A DNA stretch of 64,000 nt. It comes from Nostoc paludosum FACHB-159. Lineage in GTDB: Bacteria > Cyanobacteriota > Cyanobacteriia > Cyanobacteriales > Nostocaceae. Position numbers and translations under genes: made by a program. Numbering within the stretch: position 1 is the first letter of the stretch; each line of letters begins with the position of its first letter. The stretch spans positions 248,001 to 312,000 of the forward strand of contig NZ_JACJTU010000004.1 in assembly GCF_014698835.1 (NCBI RefSeq), read 5' to 3'. Below, in pieces: positions 8,701-17,794 of the stretch. The notes under the pieces are model-generated. The model ran no database searches, was not told where the DNA came from, and saw only the letters and a program-made list of their open reading frames with translations.

Positions 8701-10596
8701 ATGGCCATACAGGAGCAACTACACCAATGGCATGAATTAGCACAACAGTTGCGTGTAGATAGCATTCGCGCTACAACTGTTGCTGGTTCAGGTCACCCTA
8801 CGTCGTCCATGTCACCAGCCGATCTGATGGCGGTTTTACTTTCTAAATATCTGGGCTACGATTTTGAGAATCCAGATAATCCTAATAACGATCGCTTGAT
8901 TCTCTCTAAAGGACATGCCGCACCGTTACTGTATGCCATGTATAAAGCTGCGGGGGTAATTACTGATGAGGAGTTAATGTCATTGCGGCAATTGGGCAGC
9001 CGCTTAGAAGGTCATCCAACACCGGTTTTACCTTGGGTTGATGTGGCCACTGGCTCATTGGGACAAGGATTGCCAATTGGTGTAGGGTTGGCTTTAGCAG
9101 GTAAATATTTAGACCAGTTACCATACCACATTTGGGTGTTGCTGGGTGATAGCGAAACAGCTGAGGGGTCTGTCTGGGAGGCTTTCGATCGCGCTTCACA
9201 CTACAGCCTAGACAATCTGATCGCTATTATCGATGTCAATCGTCTAGGACAGCGGGGTCAGACTGAATTAGGCTGGAACACACAAGCCTATGCTGCACGC
9301 GCTACAGCTTTTGGCTGGCAAGCAATTGAAATTGATGGTCACGATTTGACGGAGATTGACCAAGCTTTTAGCGCTGCTTTGAGTATCAACGATCGCCCCA
9401 CTGTAATTATTGCTCGTACCAAGAAAGGCAAAGGTGTAGCCTCCTTGGAAGATTTAGGCGGTTGGCACGGTAAAGCACTCAAACCCGATGCCGAAAAAGA
9501 AGCGATCGCCGAGTTGGGTGGTGAACGCCACATCAAAATTCAAGTCAACAAGCCCGAAGAAGAAGGCCAACCAGTTCTAACAGCGAACCCTCAACCGCTG
9601 CAACTTCCCACCTATAACAAAGATACCAAGGTCGCAACACGTCGAGCGTATGGCGATGCTTTAGTAGCATTGGGAGCCGCTCAACCAAATGTAGTCGTAC
9701 TTGATGCCGAGGTCAGTAATTCCACGTATGCTGAAGATTTTGCTGAAGCTTATCCTGAGCGCTACTTTGAAATGTATATTGCCGAACAACAAATGGTTGC
9801 AGCGGCGGTGGGTTTGCAGGTGCGAAAATACAAACCCTTTGCATCGAGTTTCGCAGCTTTCTTGAGTCGAGCTTACGATTTTGTGCGGATGGCGGCTGTC
9901 TCTCGCGCCAACATTAAATTAGTAGGTTCCCATGCTGGGGTATCCATTGGTCAGGATGGCCCTTCACAAATGGCGCTGGAGGATCTAGCAGCTTTCCGGG
10001 CAGTATGGAGTAGTACTGTACTGTATCCCAGCGATGCTAACCAGACTGCTAAATTAGTGGCGCAAATGAGCGATCGCAATGGCATTGTCTACCTCCGCAC
10101 CACCAGGGAAAGCACACCTGTAATTTATGGTTCTGATGAAGATTTTCCCATTGGTGGTAGTAAAGTAGTCCGTAGTTCAGACAGAGATCGAGCCGCTATA
10201 ATTGCCGCTGGCATTACTTTACACGAGGCTCTGAAGGCTTACGATCGTCTGAAAAACGAGGGTATTACGGTGCGCGTCATCGATGCCTACTCTGTTAAAC
10301 CCATTGATGTCAGTACACTTCATCAAGCTGCACGCGATACCAAGGGTAATTTAGTCGTTGTTGAAGACCATTGGCCTGAAGGCGGATTAGGCGCAGCAGT
10401 GCTAGATGTTTTTGCGGCTACTAGTAATCATCCTACTTACAATGAATCCCAAGTGCGACTAATTAAGTTGGCAGTCACTGATATGCCAGGTTCCGGCACT
10501 CCAGAAGAACTGCTTCATGCTGCCAAAATTGATGCCGATGCCATTGTTGAAGCCGTGAAATCGCAAGTCAGAGAGCCAGTAGGAGCATCAAATTAG
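8701..10596 (+). CDS. tkt: Transketolase, short (animal-type) form
   Basis: A 631-residue thiamine-diphosphate enzyme that moves two-carbon ketol units between sugar phosphates. The N-terminal part has the substrate/cofactor segment STTVAGSGHPTSS-like (seen as TTVAGSGHPTSSMSPAD) and the diphosphate site GDSETAEGS ending in DVNRLGQ; the usual GDG is GDS here. The pyrimidine domain begins near residue 315 and contains the catalytic-type Glu in YIAEQQMV. The NRLGQ segment and total length match the animal-type subgroup rather than the roughly 670-residue Calvin-cycle enzyme, so this may be a second, non-photosynthetic copy (inference). The ATG at 8701 has AGGA about 10 bases upstream. Confidence 0.9.
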   Translation: MAIQEQLHQWHELAQQLRVDSIRATTVAGSGHPTSSMSPADLMAVLLSKYLGYDFENPDNPNNDRLILSKGHAAPLLYAMYKAAGVITDEELMSLRQLGSRLEGHPTPVLPWVDVATGSLGQGLPIGVGLALAGKYLDQLPYHIWVLLGDSETAEGSVWEAFDRASHYSLDNLIAIIDVNRLGQRGQTELGWNTQAYAARATAFGWQAIEIDGHDLTEIDQAFSAALSINDRPTVIIARTKKGKGVASLEDLGGWHGKALKPDAEKEAIAELGGERHIKIQVNKPEEEGQPVLTANPQPLQLPTYNKDTKVATRRAYGDALVALGAAQPNVVVLDAEVSNSTYAEDFAEAYPERYFEMYIAEQQMVAAAVGLQVRKYKPFASSFAAFLSRAYDFVRMAAVSRANIKLVGSHAGVSIGQDGPSQMALEDLAAFRAVWSSTVLYPSDANQTAKLVAQMSDRNGIVYLRTTRESTPVIYGSDEDFPIGGSKVVRSSDRDRAAIIAAGITLHEALKAYDRLKNEGITVRVIDAYSVKPIDVSTLHQAARDTKGNLVVVEDHWPEGGLGAAVLDVFAATSNHPTYNESQVRLIKLAVTDMPGSGTPEELLHAAKIDADAIVEAVKSQVREPVGASN

Positions 10597-10744
10597 TACA
10601 ACATAGCTCAATAACATAATCCCGTGGTTAAAGCGATTGCCACCTTTCGGGAACGTCGTTCCTCCTTGCTGCGGACAGGCTTCCAGAGCGATCGCACAAT
10701 CCTATTGCTAGATGACCAAACCAAGTACTAGGGGGAATTTTAAT

Positions 10745-10766
10745 ACTTGTGTGTACACCGTAGCCT
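10745..10766 (+). repeat. 22-base direct repeat, copy 1
   Basis: Begins ACTTGTGTGTACACCG, contains the palindrome GTGTACAC, and is identical to 11149-11170. A copy with two differences lies at 49329-49350 in reverse orientation. Both local copies are followed by a GA-rich tract. Confidence 0.85.
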
Positions 10767-10808
10767 TGAAAGAGAGGGGAGAGAGGGGAGTGGTTCGTCT
10801 TCAATCAA

Positions 10809-10829
10809 GGGCACAGCAGTGCTGTGCCC
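10809..10829. repeat. Perfect hairpin palindrome with 10-bp arms
   Basis: GGGCACAGCA and TGCTGTGCCC are separated by a single G and followed by CCTACAAAAG. It is the uninterrupted form of the palindrome that is split by the element at 10941-11120. Confidence 0.8.
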
Positions 10830-10930
10830 CTACAAAAGATGTGGTTTTTTAATCATCTATGTTTGGTATTTGTTGTCAATGTCTAATACGATTTCACGAA
10901 AACCTTGATACAGATAGAGATGTCTGGTAG

Positions 10931-11142
10931 GGGCACGGCAGTCAACTTAACGCGAAACGGGCGGTTAGAAACCGCGTCTACACAAACAAAACCTGCCTAC
11001 GCAGGTTTCAAAAGCCTTAATTTTCCGTTAGTCCGCGTGGTGCGCCAAGCGCAGCGCAAGCGCGATAGGCGGACTTTGCCTGTGTAGCCGCGAATTCCAT
11101 TCGCCCAGGCTTAAGTTGACACCAATGGGCAGTGCCGTGCCC
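10931..11142. mobile_element. MITE-like fold-back element inserted in a palindrome
   Basis: The outer arms GGGCACGGCA (10931-10940) and TGCCGTGCCC (11133-11142) are a split copy of the palindrome seen intact at 10809-10829. Inside them GTCAACTTAA (10941-10950) and TTAAGTTGAC (11111-11120) form perfect 10-bp terminal inverted repeats, extended by imperfect ones sharing GGGCG and CTACAC. The interior holds two further hairpins, AACCTGCC/GCAGGTT and AGTCCGC/GCGGACT-like. It encodes no transposase, so a miniature non-autonomous element is the best reading. Confidence 0.65.
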
Positions 11143-11148
11143 TGAACA

Positions 11149-11170
11149 ACTTGTGTGTACACCGTAGCCT
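11149..11170 (+). repeat. 22-base direct repeat, copy 2
   Basis: Identical to 10745-10766, 404 bases further on, and lying just right of the nested fold-back element. Confidence 0.85.
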
Positions 11171-11402
11171 GGTAGGAGAGGGAGGCTGGGTGGGTGAGGT
11201 CTGCCGAATTCACGTCTGATTAATTTTAGGCAAGCTGGCTTTTTTTAATATATCAATACAGCTTTACATCTATCTAAGGATAGATTTTTATAGATATGTA
11301 ACATTTATATTCAAAACATATAAAAAGCTGAGTAAAATGGGCAAATTTGCTCTAAATTGCGGCCTCAACTGATTTTTGATATTGCTTTCTGGGTGTCAGC
11401 GC

Positions 11403-12527
11403 ATGGATCTTCAAAACTCTGCTTCATCTGCCATCACTTCTGATTCCAATAGTCTCAAAACTGAAATATCTTATGTCCAGGCAATGGAGCATTTAATTGA
11501 GGTTGTTCGAGTATTGTCATTAGCACGGACGCTAGAGGAAATCATGGCGATTGTGCGAAAGTCTGCACGTGAGTTGACTGGAGCAGATGGAGCTACTTTT
11601 GTCCTACGAGATGGAGATCAATGTTTTTACGCAGATGAAGATGCGATCGCTCCATTATGGAAAGGGCAACGTTTCCCTATGAGCATTTGCATTGGTGGTT
11701 ATACGATGCGGAACTGTCAGCCTGTTGTGATTAGCGATATTTATGGAGACGAACGAATTCCATTTGCAGCTTACCAACCAACTTTTGTCAAAAGTTTGGC
11801 AATGGTGCCCATCAGGATGTGTAACCCCATCGGTGCAATTGGAACATATTGGGCTAAGTTACATCAGCCAACGCTAGAACAAGTCAAGCTTTTACAGGCA
11901 TTGGCAGACACAACAGCTGTGGCCATGGAAAATGTGCAGATTTATAGTGAACTAGAACAAAGAGTCCGCAATCGCACTGCTACACTAGAAAAAGAAATAG
12001 AGGAGTGTCAAAAAGTTGAGGCAGAAGTTAGGCGCTTATCTCTAACAGATGAATTAACTGGACTGTACAATCGACGAGGCTTTTTTCTACTTACACAGCA
12101 GCAATTAAAACTTGCTCATCGACGACAAAAGCCCTGTTGTCTGTTATTTATAGATATCGATGGATTGAAGCAAATCAATGATACATTTGGGCACGAAGTT
12201 GGCGATCGTGTAATTGTTGATACAGCAGAACTACTAAAACAAACCTATCGAGATTCTGACATCATTGCCCGATTGGGAGGTGATGAGTTCGTTGTATTCA
12301 TGCCTGAATCTTCAGATTGTACTAATACAGTTTCTGCTCGCCTACAACGGAACGTTGATTTCTTCAATCACAATCGAGGTAGAAGTTATCACTTATCAAT
12401 CAGTGTTGGAGTGAAACAGTGTTTTCTAAATGAAGATTTTTCATTGGAAAAACTTATATTCCAGGCAGATGAATTGATGTACCAGCAAAAACGTGCCAAG
12501 CTAAGTTCTACCAATCAATTTTGTTAA
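11403..12527 (+). CDS. GAF-GGDEF diguanylate cyclase
   Basis: A 374-residue cytoplasmic signalling protein. A GAF domain covers roughly residues 30-180, a short coiled coil follows, and a GGDEF domain occupies about 215-370. The active-site signature is intact (RLGGDEF), the substrate-binding DELTGLYNRRGF is present, and an RxxD inhibitory site (RDSD) lies five residues before GGDEF, so feedback inhibition by cyclic di-GMP is expected. It should make c-di-GMP from two GTP in response to a ligand on the GAF domain. No chromophore cysteine is evident in the GAF. The ATG at 11403 is chosen over an in-frame TTG at 11376. No partner gene is adjacent on the same strand. Confidence 0.9.
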   Translation: MDLQNSASSAITSDSNSLKTEISYVQAMEHLIEVVRVLSLARTLEEIMAIVRKSARELTGADGATFVLRDGDQCFYADEDAIAPLWKGQRFPMSICIGGYTMRNCQPVVISDIYGDERIPFAAYQPTFVKSLAMVPIRMCNPIGAIGTYWAKLHQPTLEQVKLLQALADTTAVAMENVQIYSELEQRVRNRTATLEKEIEECQKVEAEVRRLSLTDELTGLYNRRGFFLLTQQQLKLAHRRQKPCCLLFIDIDGLKQINDTFGHEVGDRVIVDTAELLKQTYRDSDIIARLGGDEFVVFMPESSDCTNTVSARLQRNVDFFNHNRGRSYHLSISVGVKQCFLNEDFSLEKLIFQADELMYQQKRAKLSSTNQFC

Positions 12528-12800
12528 CATTCTTAGTCTGAGCGATTAAACATCGATTTATAATAATAAAATTGTGAGCTATTATTCCCAGCTAACTCTC
12601 AAGTATCTGCCAGTAATAGTGTGTAGATAGAGGTTTATCTGATATATTTTTGTGAGAGCGATCGCTGTTAATAAATTTTAAAACTTGAGAATTGCTAATG
12701 CTTGAGAAAGTATAAAATAAAACTCGAAAAGATGGGTTATGCTTTCTAATAATCATTAATCGCTAATTAGCAAGATAACTCTGGGTTTTTGAGTATCATC

Positions 12801-15800
12801 ATGAACTTAATTGATTTAGTCATCAACGCAATTACTGGCATTGGTAATCCTTTGATTAAAGAAAAAATTCAGCGTAATGAGACAGTAATTAAGTTACTCC
12901 AGCAATTTAACCTCGATCCAGAACATCCACCTGCTGATTTTAGCGGTGTTTACGTTTATGCTTTAGTAGAATATGGAGTTGGTAAACCAAAACCATTTCT
13001 GGAATTATTCCGACAAGAAACAATTAAACAAGCTTTTCGCACAGCATTAGATCACAATAATCCTTCAATTCTGCTTTCTGAAGTTGATGTTTTTCTTGAT
13101 GCTTATACATTGGGTGATGAAATCAGAAGCTTAGAAATTGATGTCAGAAGAGAGGTAGCTGCATTTGCCACTGTATTTATTGAAGTTGCCAAACGTAGTC
13201 GCACACCTGCTGATGTGTTGATGAGCCAGCAAATTGGTTCTCTACACAAAAGGATTGGGAGTATCCAAGAACAGCTAGAAAGATTGCCCACACTGGAAGG
13301 AATTCGCACAGAAATAGCACGGTTGGCGGCAGAAAATTATCCCGCACTAACGGGAACTGTAACTGAAAATAAATGTAGAGCGATCGCCTTAGCTCAGCAG
13401 ATGCGAGGATGGTTTGATACCTTGGGCTACCGCCTGGAAAAATATGAAATCTGGGCAGAAGAATATTTTGAATGGATTATCAACATCCCAGTACGTCGCA
13501 GTTATGACCGGATTGTTGTACGTGGTGTTGCAAAAGAAGTGGGACTGAGTGATGTGATGGCCTTGCGTCAGTCAGTTGAAGCACAAAAAACAGATGAAGG
13601 CTGGTTAGTAACTACCCGCCGGATTTCCCGCGCTGCAAGAGATGAAGTCAAGAAACAAGAAAATCATCGCCTTGATTGTTTCACTTTTGACGAACTAATT
13701 GACTTAGATGCAGACTTTAATGGCTATCTCGACTGGCTGGAAGCAGAAATCAAACGTCGAAAAATTGACACTAAATATGTACCGCTTGCTTGTACAAAAG
13801 AAGAAATCGATCCAATTACCAAGCGACGGATAGCAGTCAGTCATTATGAGGAAGAAGACGGCTGGATTGATGGCTACATCGACCTGTGGCTTGATGACCC
13901 CGCCAAAGAGCATATTTCTATTTTGGGAGAATTTGGCACAGGTAAAACTTGGTTTGTCTTTCACTATGCTTGGACTGCATTGCAACGTTACCGCGATGCT
14001 CAAAGACGTGGTGTCGAACGTCCCCGCCTTCCTTTAGTAATCACCTTGCGGGACTTTGCTAGAGCATTAAATGTTGAGAATGTTTTGGCAGGTTTCTTTT
14101 TTACCCAACACAACATCCGCATCAACAACGAAGTTTTTGACCAACTCAATCGTATGGGTAAATTGCTGCTAATTTTTGATGGCTTTGACGAAATGGCAGC
14201 AAAAGTAGACCGCCAACAAATGATTAATAACTTCTGGGAACTAGCAAAGGTAGTAGTTCCTGGTTCTAAAGTTATCCTCACCTGTCGTACTGAGCATTTC
14301 CCAGAGGCCAAAGAAGGACGAGCTTTACTGAATGCAGAATTGCAAGCTTCCACTAATAAATTAACTGGAGAAACACCACAATTTGAAGTTTTAGAACTGG
14401 AAAAATTTAACGACGACCAAATTCGGCAGGTGTTGTTATACCAAGCTGAACCTGCCACAGTTGAGCAAGTGATGGTCAACCCGCAGTTATTAGATTTGGC
14501 CCGTCGTCCAGTGATGACGGACTTAATTTTAGAAGCATTACCAGATATTGAAGCAGGTAAACCTGTGGATATGTCACGAGTTTATCTCTATGCTGTGCAG
14601 CGCAAGATGGAGCGAGACATCAAAGCAGAGCGTACTTTTACTTCTTTGGCAGATAAACTCTACTTTTTATGCGAACTTTCTTGGGAAATGCTTTCTACTG
14701 ACCAAATGAGCCTGAATTATCGGTTGTTCCCAGAACGCATTCGCAACTTATTTGGTTCTATTGTCCAAGCAGAAAAGGATTTAGACCACTGGCATTACGA
14801 CATGATGGCCCAGACAATGCTTGTCCGCAATGCTGATGGTGATTACACTCCGGCACATAGGTCGCTGTTAGAGTTTTTTGTAGCGTATAAATTTGCAGCA
14901 GAGTTGGGGGCTTTAGCTGGTGATTTTACGGAATTGGCAAAAGCGCGATCGCTTATAGATAAAAGTCTTGCACCTGTTGATTATACTTGGTCTGGTTATT
15001 TTTCGCCCAGTAGTGGGGCGAACGCACCGCTAAACAAATTTACAAGTGAGTCTTTGGACAAGTTGAGGGAGACTTTTGGCAAAGCGCCACTCACGAAAGC
15101 AGTGATGGATTTGTTTGTGCCGATGTTGAATAATAGTGAGTCTCTAATTAGTGCGATCGAGGTAACGCGGGGTAAAAGTGAGGATGAGGTAGCCTATGTT
15201 GGCGGAAATGCGGCAACACTAGCCCTAAAAGTCCATAAGGCTGCGTTGGAGGGAAGAGATTTAAGTGGTACTTTGATTAAAGGCACAGATTTTAGTAATG
15301 CTAGTTTGCAGAGTGTGAATTTTGCTCAAGCAAATTTAGCCAATTGTGCTTTTACCCAAGCTTTAGGCGCAGTCTTTTCAGTTGCATTCAGTCTAGATGG
15401 AAAACTACTAGCTACAGGTGATGGTAATGGCGTAGTTCGCTTATGGGAAACGGCAATAGGTAAAGAAGTTTTAACTTGCAAAGGACATAATAGTACAGTA
15501 CCTTCAGTCGCCTTTAGTCCTTCTAGTCAAATACTTGCCAGTGGTAGTTACGATCGCACAATAAAACTATGGTCTATTCAGACAGGAGAATGTCTGAAGA
15601 CTTTGCAAGGTCACACTTCGGGAATACGTGCAATTGCTTTTAGTCCCTGTGGTAAATTACTTGCTAGTAGCGGTAATGAAAATATAATCAGGCTTTGGGA
15701 TGTTGATACTGGAGAATCCCTGACAGGTTTTCATGGACATACCGATCATATACGTTCAGTCGCCTTTCACCCTTCTGGCATGATGTTGGTTAGTGGTAGT

Positions 15801-17225
15801 GCAGACAAAACAATCCGAATCTGGGATATTAACAGTGGAGAATGCTTGAAAATTCTTGAGGGTCACACGAATAAGATACGCTCAATTGCTTTAAATTCTA
15901 CTGGCGAAATTATAGCCAGTAGTGGTAGTGACTGTACAATACGCTTTTGGAATATTAAAACAGGAAAATGCCTAAAGATTCTCCAAGGTCATACTGACAC
16001 TGTAATGTCAGTTGTGTTTGGTTGTTTCGATCGCATAATTGCTAGTGCTAGTGGCGATCGAACAGTACGACTCTGGGATGTTCAAACTGGAGAATGCTTA
16101 AGTGTTATCCAAGAACACACGAATGTAGTACGTTCAGTAGCCTTTAACCCATCTGGTCAAACCTTTGCTACTGGTAGCTATGATAAAACCGTCAAGATAT
16201 GGGATATCAATACCTGTGAATGCTTAAAAACTGTGCAGGGTCATACCAATTGGATAAGTTCAGTAGCATTGAATGCATCTGGTAAAACTATTGTTAGCGG
16301 CGGAAATGATGCAACAATCATCTGGGATACAAACACAGGTAAATCTTTAAAAACCTTACAAGTACATACTAGTTGGGTATTTTCAGTTGCATTTAGTCCC
16401 TGCGGTCAGATTGTTGCCAGTAGTGGTGCTGACACAAAAGTAAGATTATGGGATATCAATACTGGTGAATGCTTAACAACTTTACACGGACATACGCACT
16501 GCGTGTTCTCAGTTGTTTTTAGTCCTGATGGAAAGCTATTAGCTAGTGGTGGTATTGACCAACAATTGAAGTTATGGTCATCTGAAACAGGTAAATGTCT
16601 AAAAACTTTTAATTTAGACAAAGGGACAGTACATTCAGTTGCATTTAATCCCGTTGATGGAACATTGGCTAGCGGGAGTTCTGAATTTACCGTCAAGTTA
16701 TGGGATATCAATACAGGTGAATGCTTCAAAATTCTCGAAGGGCATACTGCTACAGTTCGCTCGATTAACTTCCATCCTGGCGGTAAAATTCTTGCTAGCG
16801 GGAGTTCTGACTGCACAGTCAGGTTATGGGATGTGAACACAGGTAAGTGTTTAAAAATTTTGCAAGGACACTCGAATATCGTGCAGGAAGTAGCTTTTAG
16901 CGCTGATGGGCTAAAACTTGCCACAGCTAGTGAAGATTACACTATCAAGTTGTGGGATGTACCAACTGGAGAATGTTTGAGAACACTACAAGGACATACA
17001 GCTTGGGTATTTTCAGTTGCCTTCAGTTCTGATGGTGTGACCTTGATTAGTGGTAGTGGAGATGAAACAATTAAAATTTGGGATATTGAAACTGGTGAGT
17101 GTTTAAAAACCTTAAAAAGCGATCGCCCTTATGAACGCATGAACATTACAGGCATTAAAGGGTTGACTAGAGGCGAAATTGCTACCCTCAAAGCACTGGG
17201 CGCAGTAGAAGACGGAGAAATATAA
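12801..17225 (+). CDS. NACHT-WD40 STAND NTPase with an Mrr-like N-terminal region
   Basis: A 1474-residue STAND protein. An N-terminal helical region (about 1-190) is followed by a segment (about 200-325) patterned like Mrr-type nuclease folds (IVVRGV, then WLVTTRRISRAARDEV, then FTFDELID), but the position of the catalytic ExK/QxK strand reads VRGV, so it is probably inactive. The NACHT domain has Walker A GEFGTGKT (376-383) and Walker B LLLIFDGFDE (455-464). A short pentapeptide-repeat stretch (about 812-850) leads into 14 WD40 repeats, enough for two seven-blade propellers. The family acts as ligand-triggered switches, some in phage defence; the trigger here is unknown. The ATG at 12801 is preferred to a TTG four codons upstream. 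The gene stands alone. Confidence 0.9.
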   Translation: MNLIDLVINAITGIGNPLIKEKIQRNETVIKLLQQFNLDPEHPPADFSGVYVYALVEYGVGKPKPFLELFRQETIKQAFRTALDHNNPSILLSEVDVFLDAYTLGDEIRSLEIDVRREVAAFATVFIEVAKRSRTPADVLMSQQIGSLHKRIGSIQEQLERLPTLEGIRTEIARLAAENYPALTGTVTENKCRAIALAQQMRGWFDTLGYRLEKYEIWAEEYFEWIINIPVRRSYDRIVVRGVAKEVGLSDVMALRQSVEAQKTDEGWLVTTRRISRAARDEVKKQENHRLDCFTFDELIDLDADFNGYLDWLEAEIKRRKIDTKYVPLACTKEEIDPITKRRIAVSHYEEEDGWIDGYIDLWLDDPAKEHISILGEFGTGKTWFVFHYAWTALQRYRDAQRRGVERPRLPLVITLRDFARALNVENVLAGFFFTQHNIRINNEVFDQLNRMGKLLLIFDGFDEMAAKVDRQQMINNFWELAKVVVPGSKVILTCRTEHFPEAKEGRALLNAELQASTNKLTGETPQFEVLELEKFNDDQIRQVLLYQAEPATVEQVMVNPQLLDLARRPVMTDLILEALPDIEAGKPVDMSRVYLYAVQRKMERDIKAERTFTSLADKLYFLCELSWEMLSTDQMSLNYRLFPERIRNLFGSIVQAEKDLDHWHYDMMAQTMLVRNADGDYTPAHRSLLEFFVAYKFAAELGALAGDFTELAKARSLIDKSLAPVDYTWSGYFSPSSGANAPLNKFTSESLDKLRETFGKAPLTKAVMDLFVPMLNNSESLISAIEVTRGKSEDEVAYVGGNAATLALKVHKAALEGRDLSGTLIKGTDFSNASLQSVNFAQANLANCAFTQALGAVFSVAFSLDGKLLATGDGNGVVRLWETAIGKEVLTCKGHNSTVPSVAFSPSSQILASGSYDRTIKLWSIQTGECLKTLQGHTSGIRAIAFSPCGKLLASSGNENIIRLWDVDTGESLTGFHGHTDHIRSVAFHPSGMMLVSGSADKTIRIWDINSGECLKILEGHTNKIRSIALNSTGEIIASSGSDCTIRFWNIKTGKCLKILQGHTDTVMSVVFGCFDRIIASASGDRTVRLWDVQTGECLSVIQEHTNVVRSVAFNPSGQTFATGSYDKTVKIWDINTCECLKTVQGHTNWISSVALNASGKTIVSGGNDATIIWDTNTGKSLKTLQVHTSWVFSVAFSPCGQIVASSGADTKVRLWDINTGECLTTLHGHTHCVFSVVFSPDGKLLASGGIDQQLKLWSSETGKCLKTFNLDKGTVHSVAFNPVDGTLASGSSEFTVKLWDINTGECFKILEGHTATVRSINFHPGGKILASGSSDCTVRLWDVNTGKCLKILQGHSNIVQEVAFSADGLKLATASEDYTIKLWDVPTGECLRTLQGHTAWVFSVAFSSDGVTLISGSGDETIKIWDIETGECLKTLKSDRPYERMNITGIKGLTRGEIATLKALGAVEDGEI

Positions 17226-17259
17226 GTAAAAATTAATTTACTGTAATAAAGTAATATTA

Positions 17260-17640
17260 AATCCCAAAATAGGGATAAAGAAGGCAGGAGGCAGAGGGGA
17301 GAAGGCAGAAGGTTCAATTTAGAAGTGGATTCAATACCTTATACCATTTCACGAAAAATCTGATGTAGATGTAGGTTGGGTTGAGGAACGTAGACGCCGG
17401 AGGCGGCTTCCCGAAGGGTAACCCAACACCTCAAAGTCTTGTATGTGTTGGGTTTCACTTCGTTCAACCCAACCTACGCATCTGTTTCATTTTTTCTGGA
17501 ATTAGTATTACTTAATTGAGGCCACCTTTCTTGAAATTTGGTGTTCTTGTCTTAAACCCTTGTTCCCTTTGGTCACGGGCAGAGGGCAGAAAACAGTATT
17601 CCTTCTGCCTCCTGCCTTCTGCCCTCTGCCTTTCTTGATA
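17260..17640. repeat. Dispersed repeats: GGCAGAA heptamers and a GTAGGTTGGGTT inverted repeat
   Basis: GGCAGAGG/GGCAGAAG heptamers (about 17283-17315) and their complements TTCTGCC/CCTGCC (about 17600-17632) bracket an inverted repeat with arms GTAGGTTGGGTT (17371-17382) and AACCCAACCTAC (17466-17477). The loop contains a GC-rich CGCCGGAGGCGGC hairpin. No ORF of credit lies here. Confidence 0.75.
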
Positions 17641-17659
17641 AAGTAAAATACTCAAAAAG

Positions 17660-17731
17660 TGGGTGACCTGAGATTCGAACTCAGAACCAGCGGATTAAGA
17701 GTCCGATGCTCTACCGTTGAGCTAGTCACCC
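17660..17731 (-). tRNA. tRNA-Lys, anticodon CUU
   Basis: The reverse strand folds into a cloverleaf: acceptor stem GGGTGAC/GTCACCC with discriminator A, D-arm GCTC/GAGC with GG in the loop, anticodon loop CTCTTAA (anticodon CTT), and T-arm CTGAG/CTCAG with TTCGAAT. The 72-base body has no encoded CCA, and the outermost anticodon-stem pair is a T-C mismatch. Anticodon CUU reads AAG lysine codons. Confidence 0.93.
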
Positions 17732-17794
17732 AAACAAATAACTATCTTAGCAAACTTCTCATCATTTTGCCAGTGCAACAGCCCAAAAAACGCG

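Larger units (their letters stand above)
10597..11402. other. Repeat-rich intergenic region
   Basis: About 800 bases without a supported gene. It contains a 21-bp palindrome at 10809-10829, a nested fold-back element at 10931-11142, two copies of a 22-base direct repeat at 10745-10766 and 11149-11170, and a TTTCACGAAAA-containing repeat near 10889 that recurs near 17348. The last 150 bases are AT-rich and probably carry the promoter of the next gene. Confidence 0.7.

Noticed and set aside
10905-11213. Short ORFs across the nested fold-back element
   Set aside because: They are produced by the hairpin-rich repeat and show no protein features.
11376-11402. N-terminal extension of the GGDEF protein with a lipobox-like LLSGC
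   Set aside because: It would need a TTG start and gives only five residues before the Cys, too short for a lipoprotein signal. The ATG at 11403 is used.
16406-16924. 172-codon ORF antisense to the WD40 repeats
   Set aside because: A shadow of the repeated WD40 coding sequence; its own repeats mirror the propeller repeats.
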